Positions 1-7,547 of a stretch of DNA of 64,000 nt are shown piece after piece. The notes below the pieces were generated by a model, which saw only the letters and a program-made list of their open reading frames with translations, ran no database searches and had not been told where the DNA came from. Within the stretch, counting starts at the first letter, position 1. Every line of letters starts with the position of its first letter. A program made the translations under genes and the position numbers. This stretch comes from Geothrix sp. 21YS21S-4. Its GTDB lineage: Bacteria; Acidobacteriota; Holophagae; Holophagales; Holophagaceae. The DNA lies in assembly GCF_030845995.1 (NCBI RefSeq), contig NZ_CP132719.1:310001-374000 (forward strand). Reading direction: 5' to 3'.

Positions 1-1084
1 CGTAGGGGCAGTTCACGGGGATCTGCGCGTAGTTGGGGCCCAGGCGGTGGCGCTGGGTATCGGGATAGGAGAAGAGCCGGCCCTGCAGGAGCTTGTCGGG
101 CGAGGCCTCGATTCCGGGGACGAAGCTGGAGGGGCTGAAGGCCGCCTGCTCGATCTCGGCGAAGTAGTTCGCGGGATTCTGGTTCAGGACGAGGCGGCCC
201 AGCGGGATCCGCGGATAGTCCTTGAACAGCCAGACCTTCGTGATGTCGAAGGGATCGTAGCGGTAGGTCTCCGCGTCCTCCAGGGGCATGATCTGGACCG
301 AGACTTCCCAGGCCGCTTCGAGGCCCTGGGCGATGTGGTCGAAGAGGTCCCGCGTGGCGTGGTCGGGATCCTGGGCCGCGGTGCGGGCGGCTTCCTCGGC
401 GGTGAGGTTCTGGATGCCCGCCTCGGTGCGGAAGTGGTACTTCACCCACACGGCCTTGCCCTCGGCGTTCACCCACTTGAAGGTGTGGCTGCCGAACCCG
501 TGCATGTGCCGATAGCTGGCGGGAATGCCGCGGTCGGAGAAGAGGACGGTGAGCTGGTGCGTGGTCTCGGGGGAGAGCCCGTTGAAGTCCCAGAAGGCGT
601 TGGCGTCCTTCAGGTTCGTCTGCGGATTCCGCTTGTGGGTGTGGACCATGTCCGGGAACTTGAACGCGTCGCGGATGAAGAAGACGGGCGTGTTGTTCCC
701 CACCAGATCGTAGTTCCCCTCGTCGGTGTAGAACTTCAGGGCGAAGCCCCGGGGATCGCGCTCGGCGTCGGCGCTGCCCCGCTCGCCGCCCACGGTGGAG
801 AACCGCGCCAGCACCTTGGTCTTCTGGCCCACCTGGCCGAGGAAGTGGGCCTTCGTGTAGCGGCTGAGGTCGTGGGTCACCTCGAAATAGCCGAAGGCGC
901 CGGCGCCCTTGGCGTGGACCACGCGCTCGGGAATGCGCTCCCGGTCGAAGTGGGCCAGCTTCTCGATGAGGTGATGGTCCTGCAGCAGCACCGGGCCGCG
1001 CTCGCCGGCCGTCAGGCTGTGCTGATTGTCCGGCACCGGAGCGCCGAAGTTGGAGGTGAGGGGTTTGGAGTCGGAAGAATGCAT
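1..1084 (-). CDS. katA: Monofunctional haem catalase, C-terminus cut by window edge
   Basis: Breaks down hydrogen peroxide to water and oxygen in the cytoplasm. The reading frame starts at ATG 1084 and runs off the left edge, so 361 codons are visible. The family is unmistakable: the distal haem-pocket histidine lies in [11 protein letters not shown] (about residue 57), the Asn pair in [12 protein letters not shown] (about 130), and the proximal haem-tyrosine region reads [17 protein letters not shown] close to the edge. It looks like a small-subunit (clade 3) catalase; the usual length is 480-500 residues, so about 120 are missing here. It is last in a minus-strand run of oxidative-stress genes (rubrerythrin, DUF3501-like, Dps). 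The symbol is assigned by family only. Confidence 0.95.
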   Translation of the reverse strand, partial: MHSSDSKPLTSNFGAPVPDNQHSLTAGERGPVLLQDHHLIEKLAHFDRERIPERVVHAKGAGAFGYFEVTHDLSRYTKAHFLGQVGQKTKVLARFSTVGGERGSADAERDPRGFALKFYTDEGNYDLVGNNTPVFFIRDAFKFPDMVHTHKRNPQTNLKDANAFWDFNGLSPETTHQLTVLFSDRGIPASYRHMHGFGSHTFKWVNAEGKAVWVKYHFRTEAGIQNLTAEEAARTAAQDPDHATRDLFDHIAQGLEAAWEVSVQIMPLEDAETYRYDPFDITKVWLFKDYPRIPLGRLVLNQNPANYFAEIEQAAFSPSSFVPGIEASPDKLLQGRLFSYPDTQRHRLGPNYAQIPVNCPY

Positions 1085-1149
1085 TGGTGCCTCGCGAAAA
1101 GGGGGATGGGAGGGAGGTGGACCCAGATGAACCCCGGGCCCGTCCTCCT

Positions 1150-1173
1150 CCGCCGGTCCGTCAGGACCGGAGG
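1150..1173. terminator. GC-rich hairpin between dps and catalase
   Basis: A 7-bp perfect stem (CCGGTCC / GGACCGG) with a GTCA loop sits in the 146-bp gap between the two genes. There is no T-run on the minus strand, so it may be an mRNA processing or stability element rather than a true intrinsic terminator. Nothing else recognisable is in this gap. Confidence 0.3.
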
Positions 1174-1230
1174 CGAAGGGCGAGCCCGACGAGGAATGCC
1201 ATGACTGATCCGAGCGGGATCCGCCGGGGG

Positions 1231-1674
1231 TTAGCCCAGCATCTCCCGCAGGAACCAGGCTTCCTTCTGGTGGATCTGGATGAAGCGGGTGAGCAGGTCG
1301 GCGGTGCCCGGATCTCCGGCGTCGTCCGCCAGTTCAATGCCTTCGCCCAGGAAGGCGACGACGGCTTCTTCGTTGGCCAGGGCCTCTTCCAGCATTCCCT
1401 TGTGGTCCAAGCGCGAAGCGGGATTGGAGACCTGGGCCTTGGTGAGGGCTTCGATCTGGGAGGGGGCGTGGATGGGGGTTCCGCCCATGATGCGGATGCG
1501 CTCGGCCAGCTCGTCCACGGTGCCGTCGGCGGCGGTGTAGAGCTCTTCGAAGCGCAGGTGGTAGTCGCGGAAATGGGGACCGAGCACGGTCCAGTGGTAC
1601 CGCTTGGCGTTGAGGGCCAGGACGAAGGCGGTGGCCAGTTCGGCGTTCAGGTGGTCGATGACGGAACGGTTCAT
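1231..1674 (-). CDS. dps: Dps-family DNA-protecting ferritin-like protein
   Basis: A 147-residue Dps homologue. Such proteins form 12-mer shells that oxidise Fe(II) with hydrogen peroxide, store iron and protect DNA. The dinuclear iron site of Dps is visible: His27 in [12 protein letters not shown], His39 in [10 protein letters not shown], and Asp54/Glu58 in TVDELAERI. The length is typical of the family. The N-terminus is short and has no lysine-rich tail, so direct DNA binding through such a tail is unlikely. It lies downstream of the DUF3501-like gene and upstream of catalase on the same strand, consistent with a peroxide-defence transcription unit. Confidence 0.95.
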   Translation of the reverse strand: MNRSVIDHLNAELATAFVLALNAKRYHWTVLGPHFRDYHLRFEELYTAADGTVDELAERIRIMGGTPIHAPSQIEALTKAQVSNPASRLDHKGMLEEALANEEAVVAFLGEGIELADDAGDPGTADLLTRFIQIHQKEAWFLREMLG

Positions 1675-1684
1675 GGGGTTCTCC

Positions 1685-2236
1685 TCAGGAAAGCCAGTGG
1701 CTCCAGGCGGCGGGCGCGGGCCAGCGGCCGGGAGCTTCGGCGTGGTTGGAGACGAGGGCGACGGGGGTGCCCCCGTCCGGGATCAGGTAGCGGAGCGCCA
1801 GGACCGACGGAAGCCGATCCTCGGGTCCGGCCGTGCCCCGGTCCACGGCGGGCGCGGCGAGCGTGCCGTCGGCGAGTTCCAGGAACAGCTGGTCGGGGAA
1901 GGTGTGGAGGGCCGCCAGCCGGCGGTTGCGGATGGCATCGGGGAAACCGAGCATCAGCGTGGCGGCCACACTGCATCCGGCGCTCTCGCGCCGGGGCGCG
2001 AGCACGGCGAAGGAGGCGCGGGCCTCCGCCACATCTTCGGCGGGAGCCGAGTCGAGGGTCATGCCCTCGGCCCACAGGGTTTCCACCACCTGGTCCTGCA
2101 CGCTCTCCGCCGTCTCCGGCTGGAAGGTCACGCCCTCGGCCAGATCCAGGCGCAGCGCGGCCTGGCGGCCCAGAAATGCCTGCCGTGCCTCGAAGCGCGC
2201 GCGCTCGGCGGCGGGATCGAAGGCCAGGTTGATCAC
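1685..2236 (-). CDS. DUF3501-like protein, coupled to rubrerythrin
   Basis: A 183-residue soluble protein. I chose the GTG start at 2236 because it overlaps the rubrerythrin stop codon (GTGA), an arrangement typical of translational coupling; longer in-frame starts run back into the rubrerythrin gene. The pattern is charged N-terminal helices, then ATLMLGFPD (about residue 95), then a beta-rich end with SVLALRYLIPDGG. This resembles DUF3501 proteins, which I recall often lying beside rubrerythrin and iron-sulfur oxidoreductase genes. Function is unknown; context suggests oxidative-stress or iron-related work. No membrane segments or metal-binding cysteine clusters are visible. Confidence 0.6.
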   Translation of the reverse strand: MINLAFDPAAERARFEARQAFLGRQAALRLDLAEGVTFQPETAESVQDQVVETLWAEGMTLDSAPAEDVAEARASFAVLAPRRESAGCSVAATLMLGFPDAIRNRRLAALHTFPDQLFLELADGTLAAPAVDRGTAGPEDRLPSVLALRYLIPDGGTPVALVSNHAEAPGRWPAPAAWSHWLS

Positions 2237-2667
2237 TTGGCCACCATCGCTTCGAGCTTGGTGAGGGCCTCCTGGAAGCGGCCGGCGTGGAAGCGCTCGA
2301 CCTTGGCCAGCGTCTGGAACCACGCGGCGATCTCGGGATAGCCCTCTTCCTGCGCCACGCGGGCGAACTCGGGATACATGTCCGTGTACTCGTAGGTCTC
2401 GCCGGCCACCGCGGACTTCAGGTTGGTGAGGCTGTCCCCGAGCGGCATGCCCGTGGCGGGATCCCCGGCCTTCTCCGCCAGGAACATCAGGTGCTTCAGG
2501 GCGTGGCCCGTCTCGCCGTCGGCGCTGTGCTTGAAGAGGTCGGAGACTTCCGGCAGGCCTTCCTTTTCCGCGACCTGGGCCATCCAGGTGTAGCGGCGAT
2601 TCGCTTGGCTCTCGCCTGCGAACGCAGCCTTGAGATTCTGGTGGGTCTTGGAATCAGGGAAGGACAT
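2233..2667 (-). CDS. rbr: Rubrerythrin-type diiron protein lacking the rubredoxin domain
   Basis: A 144-residue rubrerythrin-family four-helix bundle, probably a peroxide reductase with a non-haem diiron centre. The ligand set is visible: Glu19 in AGESQANRRY, Glu52 and His55 in DGETGH, Glu90/Glu93 in AGETYEY, and Glu124/His127 in VERFH. Classical rubrerythrin is about 190 residues with a C-terminal CxxC rubredoxin domain. Here the protein ends after the bundle and has no cysteine pairs, so electrons must come from a separate partner. It is the first gene of the leftward oxidative-stress group, and its stop overlaps the next start. Confidence 0.92.
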   Translation of the reverse strand: MSFPDSKTHQNLKAAFAGESQANRRYTWMAQVAEKEGLPEVSDLFKHSADGETGHALKHLMFLAEKAGDPATGMPLGDSLTNLKSAVAGETYEYTDMYPEFARVAQEEGYPEIAAWFQTLAKVERFHAGRFQEALTKLEAMVAK

Positions 2668-2725
2668 GGGAGTCTCCTATGGGCCGCGGTCGGCGGCCTC
2701 AAGATAGAGCGATCCCTGTGCCAAA

Positions 2726-2745
2726 TCAATAAGTCAAATCATTGA
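2726..2745. promoter_or_regulatory. AT-rich dyad upstream of rubrerythrin
   Basis: In otherwise GC-rich DNA, about 60 bp upstream of the rubrerythrin start is an AT-rich patch. It contains the dyad TCAAT-N10-ATTGA (2726-2730 / 2741-2745) with AGTCAA (2732-2737) between the arms. This is a plausible operator or promoter region for the stress group. No confident -10 box could be assigned. The half-sites resemble those upstream of the isocitrate lyase gene. Confidence 0.35.
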
Positions 2746-2843
2746 ATCAATTCTGAGATTCTTTGAGGTGCCTGATCCGAAGATCCGCGACCCGCCGAGA
2801 GCTTGATCCACGGCATGTCGGGAGGAGCCGCTACCCGCTGGGA

Positions 2844-3020
2844 TCACTCCCCTTCGGGCTCGCCCTCGGCTTCGGTGCCCTCCGGCGTTTCGGCATCGGG
2901 AGCGTCGGAATCCGGCGAGTCCTTTTTCGAAGCCTTCTTCTGCAGCTTCTCTTCCTTCTTCTTCTGGCGGGCGAGATCCTTCTGCCGCTTCTCGAAGTTG
3001 TAGTTGGGCTTTCTGGCCAT
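2844..3020 (-). CDS. Small highly charged protein of unknown function
   Basis: A 58-residue gene from ATG 3020 to TGA. The N-terminal half is rich in Lys and Arg (starts MARKPNYNFEKRQKDLARQK, then alternating KKEEK) and the C-terminal tail is acidic (Asp, Glu, Pro). I recall small proteins with this MARKPNY-FEKR opening as widespread conserved hypotheticals in proteobacteria, which supports a real gene. Codon use fits the surrounding coding regions, whereas the opposite strand gives only low-complexity Ser/Phe-rich translations. It lies between the rubrerythrin promoter region and the YaiI/YqxD gene. Binding to nucleic acid or the ribosome is conceivable but not shown. Confidence 0.7.
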   Translation of the reverse strand: MARKPNYNFEKRQKDLARQKKKEEKLQKKASKKDSPDSDAPDAETPEGTEAEGEPEGE

Positions 3021-3070
3021 GGCGCGTCCGATCCGAAAGGGGGCGAAGCCGATCCAGCCCGGCTTCCAGT

Positions 3071-3598
3071 CTAGGACAATCTCTGCGCTCCACTCGGGTT
3101 CTTCCTCCGCCGGAGGGCCTGGATGAGGTCGTCCAGCCGCTGGAGGAAGGTGGACCGGTCCCGGGCGGTGAAGGGTGCGGGCCCCGTTCCCATCTCGCCC
3201 ATGGCCCTCAGGTGGGTCATCAGTTCGCGGCCTGCCAGGGCATCCCCGATGGATTCCGGGGTGTATACGCGGCCCTTGGGATCCAGCGCCCGGGCGCCCT
3301 TTTCCAGACAGCGCGCCGCCAGGGGGATGTCCGCCGTCACCGCGATGTCCGTGGCCCCGATCCGCTCCACGATCCAGTCGTCCGCGCCGTCGAACTGGCC
3401 CCTCGCCACGGCCACCGCCTCGAACAGGGGATTCCGCGGGATCCGCAGCAGCGCATTCGACACGACGAATACCTTCAACTCGCAGCGCAGGGCCACGCGG
3501 AAGATCTCCTCTTTCACGGGGCAGGCGTCCGCGTCCACGAAGATCCGGATGGCCGGGGCTTCCGTCGGCGCTCCGGTTCCAGCTTCTCTCTCATCCAT
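3071..3598 (-). CDS. YaiI/YqxD family (DUF188, UPF0178) protein
   Basis: A 175-residue member of the YaiI/YqxD family, thought to have a PIN-like/NYN nuclease fold though its substrate is not established. The signature is IFVDADACPVKEEI at about residues 19-32, with further acidic residues in GADDWIVERI and VTADIPLAARCLEKGA, where PIN-like folds place metal ligands. The first 16 residues are a nonconserved extension, so translation might begin slightly later. The DoxX gene ends immediately upstream (3599), so the two are probably co-transcribed. Cytoplasmic. Confidence 0.88.
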   Translation of the reverse strand: MDEREAGTGAPTEAPAIRIFVDADACPVKEEIFRVALRCELKVFVVSNALLRIPRNPLFEAVAVARGQFDGADDWIVERIGATDIAVTADIPLAARCLEKGARALDPKGRVYTPESIGDALAGRELMTHLRAMGEMGTGPAPFTARDRSTFLQRLDDLIQALRRRKNPSGAQRLS

Positions 3599-3985
3599 TC
3601 ATTCCGCCTTGTCCAGGCTCCACCGCCCCGCGCCCCGGCAGGCGATGAACAGGAAGAGAAAGCAGTAGACCACGGCCAGTTCCCCCTGGTTCAACGCGGG
3701 CCAGAACCGCGCGCCCCACGCGAACTTCCAGTGGAACTGGGCATAGGCGATCGCCATCGTGCCGCTGCACAGGAAGGCCGCCTCCCGTGTGCGGAACCCC
3801 ACGAGGAGGGCCAGGCCGCCCGCCAGTTCGATGACCCCGCCGATCCACAGTTGGGATCCTGCCGGCGGCCGGAAATCCGCCAGGAACCCGAAGACCTTCT
3901 GCGCGCCGTGGAACGCGAACAGCAGGCCCGACATCATCCGGAGCAGGGCGTAGGCGGGCTCGGCGAATCGGGCGAGGGCTCTCAT
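3599..3985 (-). CDS. DoxX-family small membrane protein
   Basis: A 128-residue integral membrane protein with about four hydrophobic helices, typical of DoxX (compare LLRMMSGLLFAFHGAQKVFG, LWIGGVIELAGGLALLVGF and the C-terminal VVYCFLFLFIACRGAG). DoxX-like proteins are linked to quinone or thiosulfate redox chemistry and to oxidoreductase complexes, but the precise role here is unknown. The start at ATG 3985 is preferred because GGAG sits five bases upstream; an in-frame GTG eight codons earlier has no ribosome site. It ends one base before the YaiI/YqxD start. Confidence 0.88.
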   Translation of the reverse strand: MRALARFAEPAYALLRMMSGLLFAFHGAQKVFGFLADFRPPAGSQLWIGGVIELAGGLALLVGFRTREAAFLCSGTMAIAYAQFHWKFAWGARFWPALNQGELAVVYCFLFLFIACRGAGRWSLDKAE

Positions 3986-4005
3986 GCGTGCTCCGGGAGG
4001 GAACG

Positions 4006-4314
4006 TCACTTTTTGGGCGCGTCCTTCTTCGCCCTGCGGCGGGAATCCGCTTTCCGCGCGGGCCGGGGCGGGTGGGCCTGGTCGTAGAGGTCCTCCAGCC
4101 GCAGGGCCTTGGCGGAGGTGTCCGCCGCCTTGTGGATCTCCTTCAGGACGGAGGCCACCAGATCCATGTCCGTCGCGTCCCCCTTCAGCAGCTCCTGGAA
4201 GGCCGCCGACTTCAGCGCCTCCAGCCGCTTCGACTGCCGCTTGCCCGCCGCCCAGTTCAGCAGCTTCGAGAACAGCTCGTAGCCCAACCGGAGTTCGGGG
4301 GTGGGGAGGGACAT
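4006..4314 (-). CDS. Hypothetical helical protein with basic C-terminus
   Basis: A 102-residue soluble protein, probably all-helical (LGYELFSKLLNWAAGKRQSK, VASVLKEIHKAADTSAKALR), ending in a Lys/Arg-rich tail (RKADSRRRAKKDAPKK). I chose ATG 4314; an upstream in-frame start would add 28 residues of unconvincing composition overlapping the folE end region. No Shine-Dalgarno match is obvious. It lies between folE and the DoxX gene on the same strand. I do not recognise the family; the basic tail might bind nucleic acid. Confidence 0.6.
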   Translation of the reverse strand: MSLPTPELRLGYELFSKLLNWAAGKRQSKRLEALKSAAFQELLKGDATDMDLVASVLKEIHKAADTSAKALRLEDLYDQAHPPRPARKADSRRRAKKDAPKK

Positions 4315-4406
4315 GGGGGAATGGTATCGGAGGCGGCGCGCCACCGGCTGTCCATTCGGGCGCTCATGAGCCGAGGTGCGCGCCTTCCGCAATTCCATGC
4401 GTCAGA

Positions 4407-4970
4407 TCAGTTCTTGAACGCCGCCGGGGGATTCGCTTCCCACTCGCCGCCGAACAGGCTCGTCCGCACGGGTACGCCGGGCGTCTTGACGCCCCGGTGG
4501 CCCATGCAGGTATGGACGGCGACGAGCTGAACGCCCCAGGCGGCGGGGCGGAGGTAGGTGGCCAGAGCGTCGGCGATCTGCTGGGCCATCCGCTCCTGGA
4601 CCTGGAGGCGCCAGGCGTAGGCCTGCACCACGCGCACAAGCTTGGAAAGGCCCACGGTGCCGCCCTCGCCGGGAAGGTAGCCGATGGTGGCGTGGCCTTC
4701 GAAGGGAGCCAGATGGTGCTCGCAGGTGCTGACGAAGGGAATGCGCTCAAGGATGACGGGAACGGGGGCCAGGGCACCGGGCAGCGGGCGCAGCTCGGCG
4801 GCAAGGTCCACGCCGTAGCCTGCCAGGCGTTCGCCCCAGAAATCGGCCACGCGGGCCGGGGTCTCGCGCAATTCCGGCGCTTCCGGATCCTGACCCAGTC
4901 CCCGAAGCAGCGCCCGGACGGCGGCTTCGGTGGCGGAGCGGTCGAAGGGCGAGATGGGGGATTCGGACAT
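4407..4970 (-). CDS. folE: GTP cyclohydrolase I
   Basis: Catalyses GTP to 7,8-dihydroneopterin triphosphate, the first step of tetrahydrofolate and also queuosine precursor synthesis; cytoplasmic decamer. At 187 residues the length is normal. Zinc ligands and active site are intact: Cys83 and His86 in STCEHHLAPF, and Cys155 in VHTCMGHRG with His153 nearby. SKLVRVVQAYAWRLQVQERM is the conserved substrate-binding helix region. The start at ATG 4970 fits the family N-terminus. The beginning of queD, another dihydroneopterin-triphosphate user, lies at the far end of this window but is not linked to it. Confidence 0.97.
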   Translation of the reverse strand: MSESPISPFDRSATEAAVRALLRGLGQDPEAPELRETPARVADFWGERLAGYGVDLAAELRPLPGALAPVPVILERIPFVSTCEHHLAPFEGHATIGYLPGEGGTVGLSKLVRVVQAYAWRLQVQERMAQQIADALATYLRPAAWGVQLVAVHTCMGHRGVKTPGVPVRTSLFGGEWEANPPAAFKN

Positions 4971-5008
4971 GGTCCGGTCAGTCTACGCCCGGAATGTCCG
5001 CGAAGGGC

Positions 5009-5476
5009 CTAGGCCAGGAGGTTGAGTCCCGAGGCCAGCTGCGTCTGCTGGCCGGCGGCCGCGGCCTGGGCGGCGGTGGCGGAGGGATTCTGGCTCTGAT
5101 CGTAGGCGTAGCGGGCCTGGGCCTCGGTGCTGCTCGCGGAGATGGCTTCCGCGGAGACCGGCAGGCCGTCCGTGCTCAGCAGGGCCGACGTGCCGCCGCC
5201 CAACGAGGAGAGGAGCGACTGGACCGCTTCCGGGCCGTTGCCCGCGGCGTCGGCCGAACTGTAGGCGTAGGACGCCAGCGCCTGGCTGCCACTGGCCCCG
5301 GCCAGGGCGGAAGTGGCGTCGCTGGGGCCGGCGCTGGCCACGAGGCTGCTGGCCTGGGCTGCCTGGGAGCGCCCCGATGCCAGGGCCTGCGTGAGGGCCT
5401 GACCGGAGTTGCCGCCTTGCGAGAGGGTGGACTGGTAGGCGTAGGCCGTCAGGGAATTGCTCGCGCTCACGTCCAT
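5009..5476 (-). CDS. Ala/Ser/Gln-rich low-complexity protein, function unknown
   Basis: A 155-residue protein starting at ATG 5476, preceded by a strong GGAGGAGGCGACC ribosome site; an in-frame start 19 codons upstream is less likely. The sequence is dominated by Ala, Ser, Gly and Gln with recurring motifs: AYAYQS, ASYAYSS and ARYAYDQSQ place a Tyr-Ala-Tyr every 50-60 residues, suggesting about three loose internal repeats. There is no signal peptide, membrane helix or cysteine. I do not recognise it. It shares its Ala-rich style with the next protein at 5764-6426 on the same strand, and the two could be functionally related. Confidence 0.6.
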   Translation of the reverse strand: MDVSASNSLTAYAYQSTLSQGGNSGQALTQALASGRSQAAQASSLVASAGPSDATSALAGASGSQALASYAYSSADAAGNGPEAVQSLLSSLGGGTSALLSTDGLPVSAEAISASSTEAQARYAYDQSQNPSATAAQAAAAGQQTQLASGLNLLA

Positions 5477-5636
5477 GGTCGCCTCCTCCAGCTTCATCTC
5501 TTCGGCAACTACTCCGGGGAAAGATGAGCTCATTCCTGCCGGTTTTCCATTGTTTCTTTGAAAAAGGTTTTTCCGGGCCGGATCGGGGAATCAACCTTTG
5601 GCTTCAGGCCCGCTTCCTTAGGAGAGGGAAGCCTGC

Positions 5637-5762
5637 ATGTTCGAACCATTTCACCCATCGCCCTTGCCCGATTCCCCGCCGCCAGGCGGGATGAGCGGGC
5701 TGGCGCTTCGGGCGGGAATCGCCCTGGTGGCGCTGGCGCTCCTGTGGATGCTGCTGGATTGA
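5637..5762 (+). CDS. Possible 41-residue single-span membrane protein
   Basis: ATG 5637 to TGA 5762. It has a proline-rich start (SPLPDSPPPGG) and one hydrophobic segment at the C-terminus (LALRAGIALVALALLWMLLD). An AGGAGAGGGAAG stretch precedes the start at a somewhat long spacing. It fills the gap between two minus-strand genes and ends two bases from the convergent neighbour. Small size makes it uncertain; conservation in relatives would decide. Confidence 0.4.
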   Translation: MFEPFHPSPLPDSPPPGGMSGLALRAGIALVALALLWMLLD

Positions 5763-5763
5763 C

Positions 5764-6426
5764 TCACGCCAGCAGATCCACCTGGGTCTCGGCCTCGGAC
5801 ACGGCGACGGGCGCGTAGGTTTCGATCGCCTGGTGGGCGGTCTGGGGGCGGGTAAAGGCCCCGGAAGCAGCGCCTTGGCCCTGGGATTGGACCGGGCCCG
5901 TCCGCAGCACGGCTTCCGGCTGGCGAACAGGATTCGGGACCGGGTTGGAGACGGTGCTCGCGAATGCCGCGGCCGTGCCCACCCCGCTTCCGAACCGAAG
6001 CGCCGTCTGGAGCGCGAAGTCGGTGGTGGCGCCGTCCTGGATGGCTTGGGAAAGGGCAGGGAGGTCCACCGCCGGCGTATTTGCTGTGGGGGTGGAAGCA
6101 TTGGAACTAGGAGCGGTCGCGATGGCCAGTTCGGGGGGCGTCGGGGCGGGCGCGTCCGGGGTAACGACTGCGCCGGCGGTCGCTTCGTCGGGGGTCGGCG
6201 AAGGATTGAGGACGGCCAGCAGGGCGAGGCTCGCCTCCTGGGCCACGCTGACGGCGGAGAGGGTATCGCTCGGCGCAGAGGCGCCGCGCTCCGACGCCCC
6301 TCCCAACAGATTGGTGAGGTCCAGCGGGGGTGGAACGGCCAGCGCCTGCGCATCGAAGGGCGTCTGCAGAATCCGCGAGGCGCCGGTGGGAGCCGTTCCC
6401 AGGGGATCAAGCCGGAGCGCGTCCAT
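5764..6426 (-). CDS. Ala/Pro-rich hypothetical protein
   Basis: A 220-residue protein rich in Ala, Pro, Thr and Ser. It has a disordered middle (about residues 75-120, with PAPTPPELAIATAPSS) and short more regular stretches (LSQAIQDGATTDFALQTALR; HQAIETYAPVAVSEAETQVD). There is no signal peptide, membrane helix or cysteine. The start at ATG 6426 has no better alternative. It is divergent from purM and convergent with the small frame at 5637. I do not recognise a family. The composition resembles the 5009-5476 protein, and both may belong to a lineage-specific set. Confidence 0.55.
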   Translation of the reverse strand: MDALRLDPLGTAPTGASRILQTPFDAQALAVPPPLDLTNLLGGASERGASAPSDTLSAVSVAQEASLALLAVLNPSPTPDEATAGAVVTPDAPAPTPPELAIATAPSSNASTPTANTPAVDLPALSQAIQDGATTDFALQTALRFGSGVGTAAAFASTVSNPVPNPVRQPEAVLRTGPVQSQGQGAASGAFTRPQTAHQAIETYAPVAVSEAETQVDLLA

Positions 6427-6512
6427 GACCCCAACATAGGCCTTTTCTGGCGGAAGGTTTGAGGTCGGCGTGGAAAGATCCGTGTGGGATCATGGGAGAT
6501 TCGGGAGGGGCC

Positions 6513-7547
6513 ATGAGCCAGAAGGTCAGTTACGCGTCCAGCGGGGTGGACATCAACCGCCAGGACGAGGCTCTGAAGCGGATCAAGCCCCTCGTGAAGG
6601 CCACGAAGACCCCCGGCGTCCGTAGCGACATCGGCCTGTTCGGCGGGCTGTTCGACGCCCGGTTTTCGGAAGCCAAACCCATTCTCGTCAGCAGCATGGA
6701 CGGCGTCGGCACCAAGATGAAAGTGGCCCGCCGGGCCGGCATCTGGGACACCGTGGGCCAGGATCTGGTCAACCACTGCATCAACGACATCCTGGTGCAG
6801 GGCGCCCGGCCCCTCTTCTTCCTGGACTACATCGCGGCCCAGCGGCTGGAGCCCGAAATCATCGAGCAGATCGTCAAGGGCATGGCCACCGCTTCCCAGG
6901 CGGCGGGATCGGCGCTGATCGGCGGGGAACTGGCTGAAATGCCCGGCGTTTACGCCGAGGGTGAGGTGGACGTCGCGGGCACCATCGTCGGCGTGGTCGA
7001 CGAAGCCGATCTCCTGCCGTGCCTCGAGGCCATGGGCGAAGGCGACGTCCTGATCGGGCTGCCCAGTTCCGGGCTGCACACCAACGGCTACTCCCTGGCC
7101 CGGGCGGTCTGCTTCGAGGTGGAGAAGCTCGACGTGAACGACACTCTGCCCGGCACCAGCCAGACCGTGGCCCAGGCTCTGCTGGCGATCCACCGCAGCT
7201 ACCTGGCCCCCGTCATGCCCCTGGTGAAGGCCCACAAGCTGGTGGCCATGGCCCACATCACCGGTGGCGGCTTGACGGACAACCTGCCCCGGGTCCTGCC
7301 GAAGCACCTGGACGCCGAGATTGACGCCGCCAGCTGGGAGATCCCGGCCCTGTTCCGCTTCCTGATGGACAAGGGCGGGCTGGGAATCGAGGACGCCCGG
7401 CAGGCGCTGAACCTGGGCGTGGGCATGGTCCTGGTCGCGAAAGCCGACCTCGCCGGCGACGTTCTGGCCCACCTCCACGCGGACGGAGAGGCCGCCTGGG
7501 AACTGGGGCGGCTGGTGAAGGGCGCGGGGGTTGTCAGCTACCGCTAG
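6513..7547 (+). CDS. purM: Phosphoribosylformylglycinamidine cyclo-ligase (AIR synthetase)
   Basis: Purine biosynthesis step 5: ATP-dependent closure of FGAM to aminoimidazole ribonucleotide in the cytoplasm. The protein has 344 residues, normal for PurM. The conserved N-terminus SYASSGVDINRQDEALKRIK, the ATP/substrate segment SSMDGVGTKMKVA, the NDILVQGARPLFFLDYIA stretch and the C-terminal GGGLTDNLPRVLP all match the family. I chose ATG 6513 because GGGAGGGG lies just upstream; two earlier in-frame ATGs lack this. The acyltransferase gene begins inside its last 17 bases, so the two may be co-transcribed. Confidence 0.97.
   Translation: MSQKVSYASSGVDINRQDEALKRIKPLVKATKTPGVRSDIGLFGGLFDARFSEAKPILVSSMDGVGTKMKVARRAGIWDTVGQDLVNHCINDILVQGARPLFFLDYIAAQRLEPEIIEQIVKGMATASQAAGSALIGGELAEMPGVYAEGEVDVAGTIVGVVDEADLLPCLEAMGEGDVLIGLPSSGLHTNGYSLARAVCFEVEKLDVNDTLPGTSQTVAQALLAIHRSYLAPVMPLVKAHKLVAMAHITGGGLTDNLPRVLPKHLDAEIDAASWEIPALFRFLMDKGGLGIEDARQALNLGVGMVLVAKADLAGDVLAHLHADGEAAWELGRLVKGAGVVSYR

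Noticed and set aside
47-1204. A 385-codon open frame on the plus strand
   Set aside because: Antisense to the catalase gene; the minus-strand translation contains all catalase motifs.
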